Assembly (NCBI RefSeq): GCF_016126015.1
Contig: NZ_JAEFDB010000005.1
Coordinates: forward strand, 62,001 to 126,000
Reading direction: 5' to 3'
Length of the DNA: 64,000 nt
Origin: Capnocytophaga periodontitidis
GTDB taxonomy: Bacteria; Bacteroidota; Bacteroidia; Flavobacteriales; Flavobacteriaceae
In this document: in pieces, positions 18,071 to 26,668 of the stretch
Numbering within the stretch: position 1 is the stretch's first letter
Layout: each line of letters opens with the position of its first letter
Made by a program: the position numbers and the translations under genes
Notes under the pieces: generated by a model
Told to the model about the DNA's origin: nothing
What the model saw: the letters and a program-made list of their open reading frames with translations, nothing else
The model's database searches: none

Positions 18071-18496
18071 TTACACTGTAGGATTTGAATTGGAAGCAGA
18101 ACTTTGTGCGGTTTGTTCAGCTGCTAATTCGCGTTGCGCTTGTTCCTTTTGTGCCGCAAATTCTTTTTCTACAGCAGCTTCTATTTTAATAAGTTTCTTT
18201 TGTTGAACAGCAACGAGATGTTCACGTTGTTTTTCTTGCCATTCTTTACCCAAAAAACGATTAAAAATAAATACATTCATCGCGTGCCATAGCCAGAGGA
18301 AAAGCCAAAGGAGGCTTGCCCATATATACCAATTGTAGTCTACCCCATAGTCTAATACTTTATTGGCTACTGCAAAAAATATGCAGCCTAAAACCATTAC
18401 AAAAAAATGGATATACAAAAGTCTCTTTTGTTTAAGACGCTTTTCTATATTTTTGAAAAGTTCGTATTGTTCGGGAGTGAGTTGAGTGTCTGTCAT
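18071..18496 (-). CDS. 2TM-domain membrane protein
   Basis: The 141-residue protein has a short charged N-terminus (IEKRLKQKR), two membrane spans at about 29-46 and 54-72 (YIHFFVMVLGCIFFAVAN; WYIWASLLWLFLWLWHAM), and then the conserved block FIFNRFLGKEWQEKQ. This is the 2TM domain common in flavobacteria, sometimes attached to histidine kinases. A coiled, Glu/Ala/Gln-rich tail follows. Its function is unknown. It is cotranscribed with folA and divergent from the Hen1-like gene. Confidence 0.88.
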   Translation of the reverse strand: MTDTQLTPEQYELFKNIEKRLKQKRLLYIHFFVMVLGCIFFAVANKVLDYGVDYNWYIWASLLWLFLWLWHAMNVFIFNRFLGKEWQEKQREHLVAVQQKKLIKIEAAVEKEFAAQKEQAQRELAAEQTAQSSASNSNPTV

Positions 18497-18524
18497 TTTT
18501 ATGTATCTTTTTAAAATTCAGGCG

Positions 18525-18571
18525 CAAAAATAAGAATAATTTGTGAATTAACCAAATAGTTCTTACTTTTG
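18525..18571. promoter_or_regulatory. Divergent promoters between the 2TM gene and the Hen1-like gene
   Basis: On the minus strand CAAAAATA (18525-18532) is the complement of TATTTTTG, with CAAA (18553-18556, TTTG on that strand) 20 bp away. On the plus strand TTG (18541-18543) and TACTTTTG (18564-18571) are 20 bp apart. The two promoters overlap, so firing of one may interfere with the other. Confidence 0.65.
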
Positions 18572-18597
18572 TCATTTCATTAGTGAATTAGTAATTT

Positions 18598-19911
18598 ATG
18601 ATCATACAAATACGTTCCAACAATCCTCATTTATTGGATGTTCTCAACAAAAACCCTAATACCGATTTTAGTATCTATGCCAAATCCCTTCGCAATGGGC
18701 AACTCATAGGTAATGCAGTAAGTGCGCATCAGTATGACGTATTATTCCAAGATACACGCTATAGTTACCTACCCGAAGAGAGCAATCAGATAGATTTTCA
18801 AAGTTATTGCTCACCTTTGGTGATTTTGCATTGCTGCAATGAGTTTTTTAAAGACCAATTACAGGAAAAAGAAACTTACTTTAGTCAGGAAATCAAATGG
18901 TTAGGAAAAACACGCCGCGAGGTGGACAACCAGCCCTGTACTATTGAAGTGAAGAACCTCTATATCAATTCTTCTTGGTATAGTAGCGGACACTTTTTGA
19001 TGGAACGTTATTTCAAAAATTGCCAAATCACCCCTCTTATCGGAAATAATGTAGCCCTTAAAGTAGAAGGGAAAACTATCTTCGAGGCGCTCAACTTACT
19101 CAGCTTTATAGCCGTGATTACGCATATTACCAACGAGTATGGCGAATATACTTATATCGACGACTTTTTCGCCCAAAAATACGCACGTATCCTCACCAAT
19201 ATAGACGATGTACCTTATTTCGTGTTCTACCTCTTTATCAAGCGCGCCGTGAAGAGCGAACGCCAACTCAATGAAATAAAACCTGCTTTCGAGGCCTATT
19301 TCAAAACTAAAGGGCTCAATATTGAGTTCCAATTTACCGATACTCACGGCAGCCGTATGGAGTTTGCGGTGAAGGAGTTTGGTTTCGATTTCCCTATTTT
19401 GGATATCGGTTGTGGTGAACTGAAGTATTATCGTCGTTTTATGCGCAAAAACTACAGTTATAACCACCCTTATTTTGCTACCGATATAGATCCTGCTGTA
19501 GCCGAGTATGCCAAGAGTCTTTCTTACAAAATGGATACCGATAACCTTGTGTTTTTGCGCAGTTTAGACGATTTTGCTTACCAAAAACCGGTGAATATCC
19601 TCCTTACTGAAGTGATTGAGCACAATACCCCCAGCGATGCAAAAGCATTAGTGGATAAGTGTTTGCAAATCCCTTTTCACAAGATGATTATCACCACCCC
19701 CGATAGCAGGTTCAACAAGTATTATTTTGATGACCCTGAGAATGCTATCCGCCACGCCGACCACCATTTTGAGTGGAACGACAAAGAGTTTCGCGCTTTC
19801 ATTAGTGAGGTACTCGCACCTTATCCTCAGTACGAAGTGCGCTATGTAGGTATAGGTGATAAAATCAACGGTGTATGCCCCACCCAAGCCGCTGTAATCG
19901 TTAATTCTTAA
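18598..19911 (+). CDS. hen1: Hen1-like 3'-terminal RNA ribose 2'-O-methyltransferase, without Pnkp neighbour
   Basis: The product has 437 residues, close to bacterial Hen1 (about 460). The C-terminal half is a SAM-dependent methyltransferase: motif I is LDIGCGE (268-274), with an acidic DID at 296-298. The signature of the family is the metal site E338-x-x-E341-H342 (TEVIEH) plus H389 in RHADHHFEW, equivalent to E796, E799, H800 and H860 of plant HEN1. The N-terminal 250 residues are the size of the region that activates the Pnkp ligase, but they are diverged. Bacterial Hen1 marks repaired RNA 3' ends with a 2'-O-methyl group. No polynucleotide kinase-phosphatase/ligase gene adjoins it. The stop overlaps the convergent pspC gene by 4 bp. 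Confidence 0.82.
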   Translation: MIIQIRSNNPHLLDVLNKNPNTDFSIYAKSLRNGQLIGNAVSAHQYDVLFQDTRYSYLPEESNQIDFQSYCSPLVILHCCNEFFKDQLQEKETYFSQEIKWLGKTRREVDNQPCTIEVKNLYINSSWYSSGHFLMERYFKNCQITPLIGNNVALKVEGKTIFEALNLLSFIAVITHITNEYGEYTYIDDFFAQKYARILTNIDDVPYFVFYLFIKRAVKSERQLNEIKPAFEAYFKTKGLNIEFQFTDTHGSRMEFAVKEFGFDFPILDIGCGELKYYRRFMRKNYSYNHPYFATDIDPAVAEYAKSLSYKMDTDNLVFLRSLDDFAYQKPVNILLTEVIEHNTPSDAKALVDKCLQIPFHKMIITTPDSRFNKYYFDDPENAIRHADHHFEWNDKEFRAFISEVLAPYPQYEVRYVGIGDKINGVCPTQAAVIVNS

Positions 19912-21653
19912 TTGTTACTTGTTACCTGAATAATGGAGTCTTTAGTAACTTTGTATAGAGCATTCTTTTCGAGAATAGGATGCCATTTTCGAAACATATA
20001 GAACTGCCTATTGGCAATAGTTTTTACGTATTTGCCCGCAGGTACACATAAACTTACTTTCACTTCTTGATCTCTAAACACATTGCCTTTTTTCAGTGTA
20101 TAATGGTTAGGAAACTCTATTACATTCTTGTTGAACTCTATAGGAAACTCTAACCGAGAAGCGTTTTCGGTAGCCTCACTCACAGTTCTCCCTTTAGATT
20201 TTTTAGTGATTAAAAGGTAGGGTAGTGAATCGTTAGTGGGTTGTATATCAGTGAAGTATATATTATTTCTCAAATCAACCCCTCTTTCGTGTAGCGATAC
20301 AAATCCATCATAAGGTGTAGAGGCTTTTTCACTGATAACCAAAGTATCGGCGGTAGAGGTGATGGGTATTTTTGTTTCTACTTCACTTGCTGTTACAAAT
20401 TCTTTACCTACACTTCCTAATACGGTGAGTAAAAGCATTATCCCCATCACTAAACAGAGCACATTAGCCACTACCCACGCTTTAGGCGTACGAAATCCTT
20501 TGGTAAAAAGTTTAAGAGCTAATAACACTATTAATGAGATAGGCACTAACAACAGTAAACCTGAAGCGAGGTATAATACAACAACTTGCCATTGATGTGC
20601 CAATAGATAAGGTAAGTAATCACTTAGGGTAAGCAGGGTAACACCGCCAGCAATAGTTGCGCCAAAGATACTGATAATCGTACCTATAAGTGCTATAAAC
20701 AGAGGAATACATATCACTATAGCTATGAAATAGAAAACACCTTTGAGTAACATAAAGAAAAAGTTACTTCGCTGAGGAGATGTTATTGCTGTATCCGAAG
20801 TTTTTAAAGAATGAACCTCTTCAGTAGCTAAAGTAGGATTTTTAAGTACTGCCGCTAAGATAAAATAGCCGATAATTGCCAATACACCCATTTGATGAAA
20901 AATAGGCAAAGAAAATAAAACTACTGCTACATAAGCAATGCGTAACCAAGTGCTATTGATAGATAGATAAAGAGCAAGTCCCCCTAAAACTCCCGCTATT
21001 TTCTTGTCAGTAAGGCTTTTCGTCCACTCTCTTCTCTGTGAAGGAAAGCTTGTTTTGAAGTTAGATAAGGTATCTAAATTTACTTCCTCACCTTTCATTT
21101 CAAGTTTTTCAGAAGTTGTAACAGCTGCTGGAACTACACCCCAAAAGATGAAATACAATACAATAAGGGTAGAAGTAAACGAAATGCCTTTGCCATTAAC
21201 GCTGAAAGCAAAAAAAGAAATATTAGCAAAAATGAGTAAGGCAAAAACAATACGCAGTAGCGTAACATCCCATTTAAAATAATGACTGATGCCCGAAAGT
21301 ACACCACCTAATTTTTTGTCATCTATATCTCTGTAGAGTTTTCTACCTTTAAAAGAGTTAGAAAACTGGGGGGTAGAGGCACTATTTTCCTCATCATCAA
21401 CGTATTGTTCAGGACGACCTAAAACGCTTATTAGGTATTGAATATCTTGGCTGATAACCACTTCACGTCCTTTCATTTGCTCTTTGAGCAGTTCAGCCAT
21501 ACGCTGTTCAATGTCGTATAGAATTTCGTCTTTATCGGCATTGGTACTTAGGTGTTTATGCACCTCAACAAGATAGGTGTTGAGAGCGTTGTAGGCAGTT
21601 TCTTCAATTGTAAAAGAAAAACCACCCAAACTGATGTTTTTTACTTTATCCAT
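19908..21653 (-). CDS. PspC-domain membrane protein with two PspC domains
   Basis: The 581-residue protein begins with a conserved soluble segment (VKNISLGGFSFTIEE, then DEILYDIEQRMAELL). It then has a PspC domain (KLYRDIDDKKLGGVLSGISHY plus a span) and a second one (SLTDKKIAGVLGGLALYL plus a span), several more spans between about 300 and 420, and a C-terminal, probably periplasmic, beta-rich domain. PspC proteins act in envelope-stress signalling. It is downstream of padR (3-bp gap), an arrangement that is common in Bacteroidota, and PadR probably controls it. Confidence 0.92.
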   Translation of the reverse strand: MDKVKNISLGGFSFTIEETAYNALNTYLVEVHKHLSTNADKDEILYDIEQRMAELLKEQMKGREVVISQDIQYLISVLGRPEQYVDDEENSASTPQFSNSFKGRKLYRDIDDKKLGGVLSGISHYFKWDVTLLRIVFALLIFANISFFAFSVNGKGISFTSTLIVLYFIFWGVVPAAVTTSEKLEMKGEEVNLDTLSNFKTSFPSQRREWTKSLTDKKIAGVLGGLALYLSINSTWLRIAYVAVVLFSLPIFHQMGVLAIIGYFILAAVLKNPTLATEEVHSLKTSDTAITSPQRSNFFFMLLKGVFYFIAIVICIPLFIALIGTIISIFGATIAGGVTLLTLSDYLPYLLAHQWQVVVLYLASGLLLLVPISLIVLLALKLFTKGFRTPKAWVVANVLCLVMGIMLLLTVLGSVGKEFVTASEVETKIPITSTADTLVISEKASTPYDGFVSLHERGVDLRNNIYFTDIQPTNDSLPYLLITKKSKGRTVSEATENASRLEFPIEFNKNVIEFPNHYTLKKGNVFRDQEVKVSLCVPAGKYVKTIANRQFYMFRKWHPILEKNALYKVTKDSIIQVTSNN

Positions 21654-21656
21654 AAT

Positions 21657-21989
21657 CTAAATGAGTTTGTTTATCATAGTTTGTAATTCACGCCACGCTT
21701 TTACAGTTTCTTCAAGAAAGCGTTTGCCTCCTTCGGTAAGCACATAGTATTTGCGTGGAGGCCCCGAGGTCGATTCTTTCCATTGGTAGGCGAGTAGTCC
21801 AGCGTTCTTCAGTCGGGTGAGAAGTGGGTAGAGCGTACCTTCTACCACAATCATATCGGCAGATTTGAGGGCTTCTATGAGGTCGGAAACATAGGCTTCT
21901 TTACTTTTGTTGATAGCCGAGAGTATACACATCTCTAAGATACCTTTGCGCATTTGTGTTTTAATTTTTTCAGTATTGATTTCTTCCAT
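21657..21989 (-). CDS. PadR-family transcriptional regulator
   Basis: The 110-residue product is a short PadR winged-helix protein: MRKGILEMCILSAINKSKEAY, then DLIEALKSADMIVVEGTLYP as the recognition helix, LLTRLKNAGLL, and the wing with YQWKESTSGPPRKYY. PadR dimers repress their own operon and release DNA on envelope or ligand signals. It is the first gene of a two-gene operon with pspC. Confidence 0.95.
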   Translation of the reverse strand: MEEINTEKIKTQMRKGILEMCILSAINKSKEAYVSDLIEALKSADMIVVEGTLYPLLTRLKNAGLLAYQWKESTSGPPRKYYVLTEGGKRFLEETVKAWRELQTMINKLI

Positions 21990-22016
21990 AATTCTGTAGA
22001 TTTATCAATTCGAGGG

Positions 22017-22047
22017 CAAAGTTATGGTAAAAAATAGTAATATGCAA
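22017..22047 (-). promoter_or_regulatory. Promoter of padR-pspC
   Basis: On the minus strand TTG (22045-22047) and TAACTTTG (22017-22024) are 20 bp apart. The following AT-rich DNA (22048-22175) holds no gene that I can see. Confidence 0.6.
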
Positions 22048-22175
22048 TACATAGTACTAATTTTTTTTTGATAATTTTTAGTAGAGTAGGGGGAAGTAAT
22101 TAACTAAGTAATTGAATATGTGTTTTTTATAAGGTTCTAAAGCGTAGTGATTAAATTAGAGATTTTTTTAAAATT

Positions 22176-22204
22176 TCTTACCTCTTATCTCTTACCTCTT
22201 ACCT
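22176..22204. repeat. TTACCTC microrepeat at the helicase stop codon
   Basis: About four units of CTTACCTCTTATCTCTTACC lie against the stop codon of the minus-strand helicase gene. Compare 17568-17582. Confidence 0.6.
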
Positions 22205-23591
22205 AATTAAAGTCTGTTTCAGGGAATCCTATCAAATATACTTGTTGCTTGGCGCGGGTAAGAGCAGTATAGAGCCAGCGGTAGTAACTTTCATCAATTA
22301 CATAGTCTTTAGGGAGGTAAGGTTTTTCAATGAAAATAGCATCCCACTGCCCCCCTTGACTTTTATGGCAGGTGATAGCGTAGGAGAATTTCACTTGTAA
22401 AGCGTTGAAGTACGGATTTTCTTTCAGTTGTTGGTGCTTTTTGTACGACGAGGGTTCATCGTAATAATCGGCGAGCACTTCTTCGTAAAGTTGTTGGTTT
22501 TCAGCGGGGGTAAGGGCAGGGGCTTCGCTGTAGAGGGTGTTGAGGAGAATTACAGTATCAAACGGCGGTTGGTTAGGGTAATCAATGAGTTGTGCAGAAA
22601 CTTCAGCAAATCTAAAACCGTATTCTTCGTAAAAACTGTAGATATGGAGTACCTCTATAATATCTCCATTGGCAATAAAGCTCACTTCGGGGTTGTTTTT
22701 ACACCAAAAATAATTGTTTTTCACTACCATTAGCAGGTCGCCTGCTGCTATTTCATCTTCTATATCCAAAATAGTGCGGCGTATATAAGCATTCCACCCT
22801 ACAGCACGCTTGTTAGAACGCACAATAATAGCAGTTTCTTCACTTCCGTAGAGCTCATAACTCTCATTGATAGCATCCGAAATTTCCTCGCTACCCGTGA
22901 GCCGGATAACATCGGGATTTTTGAGGTTGAACAGAAAATCTGGTGATTTGGCTTGTCCAAAAAGCGTTTTACGCAGGCGGGTAGCATTGCGCAAAATCCC
23001 CGATTTATTTTTTTGGCGCAGCACCTCAGTAAGAGTTGTGGTGAGCACCTCTTTGTTGTATTGATATTCTAAATGACTTACACTCAACGCCGGACTCACC
23101 TCAGTACCCACAGGAGGTAACTGAGCTGTATCGCCTATGAGTAACAACTTGCAATTTTTGCCCGAGTAGACAAAACGCATCAAATCGTCAATATCGGCAA
23201 GCATCGATGCCTCATCTACTATAAATAAGGTGTTGTAGTGTTTATTGGCACGCAGTTTGAAGGATATTTCAGTACCCATTGTTGTGGTGTAGTAAAGGTA
23301 CTTATGGATAGTGAACGCCTGTTTTTTAGCGAAATGCGACATCACTTTAGCTGCCCTGCCCGTTGGTGCTAAAAGTACCGCTTGGTGGTGTATCAAGGGG
23401 AGTGTAGCAATGAGACAGCGCGTGATAGAGGTCTTTCCCGTCCCTGCAAATCCTTTCAATAAAAATACTTTTTCGGAGGCATCAGTATCTAAAAGATACT
23501 TAGTGAGCATTTGTAAGGCAACTTCTTGTGAAGGGGTAGGAATATGTTTAAACGCCTGAAAGAGAGCGTTAAGAAAGGCTTTTTCGTCCAT
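22203..23591 (-). CDS. RecD-like ATP-dependent DNA helicase (superfamily 1)
   Basis: The protein has 462 residues from the ATG 23591; an upstream GTG at 23612 overlaps the promoter and is rejected. Walker A is GFAGTGKT (47-54). DEASML is motif II, LIGDTAQLPPVG is motif III, and a C-terminal UvrD_C_2-type region carries SYAITCHKSQGGQWD and YTALTRAKQQVYLIG. It resembles the short RecD-like helicases of Bacteroidota (exodeoxyribonuclease V alpha subunit-like) that act without RecB and RecC. A role in DNA repair or recombination is likely. Confidence 0.92.
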   Translation of the reverse strand: MDEKAFLNALFQAFKHIPTPSQEVALQMLTKYLLDTDASEKVFLLKGFAGTGKTSITRCLIATLPLIHHQAVLLAPTGRAAKVMSHFAKKQAFTIHKYLYYTTTMGTEISFKLRANKHYNTLFIVDEASMLADIDDLMRFVYSGKNCKLLLIGDTAQLPPVGTEVSPALSVSHLEYQYNKEVLTTTLTEVLRQKNKSGILRNATRLRKTLFGQAKSPDFLFNLKNPDVIRLTGSEEISDAINESYELYGSEETAIIVRSNKRAVGWNAYIRRTILDIEDEIAAGDLLMVVKNNYFWCKNNPEVSFIANGDIIEVLHIYSFYEEYGFRFAEVSAQLIDYPNQPPFDTVILLNTLYSEAPALTPAENQQLYEEVLADYYDEPSSYKKHQQLKENPYFNALQVKFSYAITCHKSQGGQWDAIFIEKPYLPKDYVIDESYYRWLYTALTRAKQQVYLIGFPETDFN

Positions 23592-23611
23592 TGTAAAAAG
23601 TATTGAGCGCA

Positions 23612-23619
23612 CAAAAATA
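23612..23619 (-). promoter_or_regulatory. -7 element of the helicase gene
   Basis: CAAAAATA on the plus strand is TATTTTTG on the minus strand, about 20 bp before the ATG. I see no clear -33 element. Confidence 0.45.
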
Positions 23620-23662
23620 TAAAAAAAAGTTAAAATAATTTTTTAGTTTCAAAAAAAGATTG

Positions 23663-23670
23663 TAGTTTTG
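23663..23670 (+). promoter_or_regulatory. -7 element of the gene at 23717
   Basis: TAGTTTTG lies 46 bp before the ATG. It is divergent from the helicase promoter. No convincing -33 element is visible. Confidence 0.45.
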
Positions 23671-23716
23671 CGCTATGCCAGTCAAAAAAAAATTTATTTA
23701 ATATAATATTAAAACG

Positions 23717-24379
23717 ATGAAAAAAATCTTACAAATTGCATTTTATCTATTAGGATTCGTGTTCTGCTTCCTAATTTACAGATCTATCACAGGTCCTATT
23801 GAATTTAACAAAATTAAGGAAAATCGCTACACTGAAGTGATCAAGAAGTTGAAGGACATTCGCAATGTTCAAGATGCTTATTTGAAAATTAATGGCGTTT
23901 ATGCTAAAAATTTCGACGAACTTACTAAGTTTGTAGAAAATGCACGTTTTACCATTACTTCACAACGCGATACCAGCTGGGTAGAGTTCGACAAAGGTTT
24001 TAACATTGACGTGATGCGTCAAGGAGTGCGTATTGATACCTTAGGATACGTATCAGTAAAAGATTCGTTGTTTAAAAACGATACTCGTTACAAAACTATG
24101 GGTGATTTACCTACTTTCAAAGGTGTGAAACCAGGTAAATTTATAATGGAAACAGGTGAAATTACCGATAAAAACGGTGTAAAATCATCAGTCTTCCAAG
24201 TTTATGTGCCTAAAAAAGATATACTAGAAGGTTTAGATGAAGGCTTAGTAGCTAAAGAAATTCAAAAAACTTCAGTAGAAGATGTAAGAGGTCCTAATAT
24301 CCAAGTAGGTTCACTAAAAGAAATCACCGTAAATGGTAACTGGCCAACTTCTTATGACGCAAAAATCGCAAAACAATAA
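23717..24379 (+). CDS. Conserved single-span protein, unknown function
   Basis: The 220-residue product has one N-terminal membrane span (ILQIAFYLLGFVFCFLIY, about 4-21) followed by a soluble domain. The segment YTEVIKKLKDIRNVQDAYLK with NGVYAKNFDEL reads like a pseudopilin-type N-terminal helix region: a helix with a repeated attempt to read a peptide, as in type II pseudopilins or SPOR-like envelope proteins. That similarity is weak. The 3' end overlaps the next gene by 26 bp, so the two are translationally coupled. The role is unknown. Confidence 0.75.
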   Translation: MKKILQIAFYLLGFVFCFLIYRSITGPIEFNKIKENRYTEVIKKLKDIRNVQDAYLKINGVYAKNFDELTKFVENARFTITSQRDTSWVEFDKGFNIDVMRQGVRIDTLGYVSVKDSLFKNDTRYKTMGDLPTFKGVKPGKFIMETGEITDKNGVKSSVFQVYVPKKDILEGLDEGLVAKEIQKTSVEDVRGPNIQVGSLKEITVNGNWPTSYDAKIAKQ

Positions 24380-25196
24380 ACATTTAGAAACGTATTTCAA
24401 GGAATTGTCCATTCAAATCAACTTGGATGGACTTTCTTTTTGTGTGTTTAACCCTGTGCTTACCTGCGTGGAATCTATCTACAATTTTCCTGTGAATTTT
24501 AGCTATAAAACTCAGGAAGAAATAAATGAACAAGTAGAACGTGTAATCCAAAGTGAAGAAGACCTCCGCCAAGATTTTACCACCATCAGGGTTTTGCACA
24601 ACACCCCTCTTTTTGCCCTTATACCACAACCCCTGTACGGCGGTAAGGACGAGATGTTGGACTATCTTAAGTACAGCATCGACATAAACAATGTAACCCC
24701 CGAAACTGTGGAAATCGATAAGATTCTCTCTGTTGAAACGGTAAATGCCTACGTACCTAACACTTTTGTAAACAATGCTTTGCTCTCTTACTATGGCAGG
24801 TTCGACTATCAGCATTTCGCTACCTCACTGCTCAAAATGTTCCTAAAACACTACTCCTCACACGCTTTGGAGGTGATGTATATCTATGCCGAAGTAGGCT
24901 CTTTCTACTTTGTAGTCTTCAGAAATAAAAAATTATACTACTTCAATCGTTTTAGCTATGAAACCATTGAAGATTTCCTATATTACATCCTCTTTTCTAT
25001 TGAACAATTAGATATCGATACCGAGCAAGTACCTATCTATATCACGGGCGAAGTAGACCCTACTGCACTGTTCTACAGCAAAGTAAAATACTACGTACGC
25101 TATATATACCTCATAAAATATCATAAACAACACTTTGCAGCGGGAATGGATGAACAGCTCATCCGTCGGAATTTCGTGCTCGCGCAATCGTTTTAA
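24354..25196 (+). CDS. DUF3822 family protein
   Basis: The product has 280 residues from the ATG 24354. The N-terminus KELSIQINLDGLSFCVFN and the later VFRNKKLYYFNRFSYET match the DUF3822 plan, an actin-like ATPase-fold family restricted to Bacteroidota with no known activity. The gene begins inside the preceding gene and is followed after 9 bp by a membrane-protein gene, so 23717-27375 is probably one operon. Confidence 0.82.
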   Translation: MTQKSQNNKHLETYFKELSIQINLDGLSFCVFNPVLTCVESIYNFPVNFSYKTQEEINEQVERVIQSEEDLRQDFTTIRVLHNTPLFALIPQPLYGGKDEMLDYLKYSIDINNVTPETVEIDKILSVETVNAYVPNTFVNNALLSYYGRFDYQHFATSLLKMFLKHYSSHALEVMYIYAEVGSFYFVVFRNKKLYYFNRFSYETIEDFLYYILFSIEQLDIDTEQVPIYITGEVDPTALFYSKVKYYVRYIYLIKYHKQHFAAGMDEQLIRRNFVLAQSF

Positions 25197-25205
25197 CCTA
25201 ACGCT

Positions 25206-25913
25206 ATGAAATTATCGAATATATTCATCAATGCATTGAGATTAGTACAAGCTACTTTTGGTATACACCTCTTAGGAGCTCTCCTCCTCTTTGTAGTGGT
25301 TTTCACTATATACGCTTTGCTACTCACCACCGTTTTTGGAATGCCTATTGAGGGAATTGTGGAACTCAGTAAAGACCCTGAAAGATTAACTGCTTACGTA
25401 AATCAACCTCATTTCCTGATAAAATTTTGGTTTTTCTGTCTGCTAATCGATGGAATTATTACCCCTTTCACAGCGGGAGTTTATAAAAATTACGCCGAGG
25501 TGATAGCTGGTAGCCGCCCTTCCTTCCGCAACCTTTTTGCTTACTATCACGTGCGTGAAACCAATGATATTTTAGGACACGTGATTTTGCAAATGTGCTT
25601 AAAAACCTTAGTGTCAGTAGGTGCTATCGCTATAGGAACAGCGGCTTTAGGTTTAGCACTTTCTACAATTATATCCTTAGTGTTTGTACTCACTGTTCCC
25701 ATCATTGTATTGGAAGGCAAGTCGCTTTTCAAGGCAATGAGGCACAGCTATCAGCGAATAATGCTGGCTCCTTTTACAGCACTTATCATTACCGCCTTTG
25801 GAATGGTATGCTTATTGGTAGGTTTTTTTGCTTTTGGAATAGGAGTAACAGTCACTTATTCCTATTTGTTAGCAGGCATTTTTAGTATTTATCAAGCGAC
25901 AAGTAACAAATAA
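25206..25913 (+). CDS. Polytopic membrane protein, paralogue of the next gene
   Basis: The protein has 235 residues with about five hydrophobic spans (19-42, 73-92, about 120-145, 146-170 and 190-225). It shares with the next product the order TPFTAGVYKNY / TPLSAGFYENF, then VPIIVLEGKSLFKAMRHS / VPIIIFENQSVEQAVRGS. This is a tandem duplication of a flavobacterial membrane family that I cannot name. The stop lies in a duplicated AAGTAACAAAT unit. Confidence 0.8.
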   Translation: MKLSNIFINALRLVQATFGIHLLGALLLFVVVFTIYALLLTTVFGMPIEGIVELSKDPERLTAYVNQPHFLIKFWFFCLLIDGIITPFTAGVYKNYAEVIAGSRPSFRNLFAYYHVRETNDILGHVILQMCLKTLVSVGAIAIGTAALGLALSTIISLVFVLTVPIIVLEGKSLFKAMRHSYQRIMLAPFTALIITAFGMVCLLVGFFAFGIGVTVTYSYLLAGIFSIYQATSNK

Positions 25914-25939
25914 GTAACAAATTAAAATATTTTTATATT

Positions 25940-26668
25940 ATGTCAGTATCCAATGTTTTAGACCGCGCAGGCAAGCTCTATAAGAGTAGCTTTGCAAGCC
26001 TTATTGTAGGAGTTTTACTCCTCATTGTTGTGTTTGTTTTGTTCTATATGTTGTTTTTTCCTATAATTTTAGGAGGAGACTTCGGTGATTTTGAGGTGAT
26101 GAGATCTCCTTATTATCTTCAAGAAATGATGGCAACACCTATTGTACAATTGAAATTAATGGTGTTAGGAGTCTTTATCAGCTGTGCTATAACACCATTA
26201 TCAGCTGGATTCTATGAGAATTTTAAAAAAGTAGAACAAGGAGAACCTGCCTCGGTTAATAATCTCTTTACGCACTACAACTCGCCGTACACAGCGCGTT
26301 TACTAACCTATGCTACATTGTTTACAGTAGCTACCTCACTGTTTTCTCTTTTGGTAAATCTTTTAGGACTTCCTATATTGAGTACCCTTTTTAATATTTT
26401 TGCTTCTCTTCTATTAACCTTTGCGGTGCCTATCATTATATTTGAGAATCAATCAGTTGAACAAGCAGTAAGAGGGAGTATTGAACGTGTGATGCGCAAT
26501 TTTGGTACAGTTTTTCTCTCAGGATTAGTGGGAGGAATTATTGCTGTATTAGGCGTTCTTCTTTTTGGCATCGGACTTATTTTTTCTTTGCCCTTTTTGT
26601 TTGCTACTCTCTATGCGCTTTATGCCGAAGAAAGAGGAATTACTCCAAATAACAATAATAATCTATGA
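25940..26668 (+). CDS. Polytopic membrane protein, paralogue of the preceding gene
   Basis: The 242-residue protein has the same span pattern as the 25206 product. It starts MSVSNVLDRAGKLYKSSF and carries glycine-rich spans near the C-terminus (FLSGLVGGIIAVLGVLLFGI). The stop codon overlaps the next ATG (ATGA), so it is coupled with the DUF4197 lipoprotein. The function is unknown. Confidence 0.8.
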   Translation: MSVSNVLDRAGKLYKSSFASLIVGVLLLIVVFVLFYMLFFPIILGGDFGDFEVMRSPYYLQEMMATPIVQLKLMVLGVFISCAITPLSAGFYENFKKVEQGEPASVNNLFTHYNSPYTARLLTYATLFTVATSLFSLLVNLLGLPILSTLFNIFASLLLTFAVPIIIFENQSVEQAVRGSIERVMRNFGTVFLSGLVGGIIAVLGVLLFGIGLIFSLPFLFATLYALYAEERGITPNNNNNL

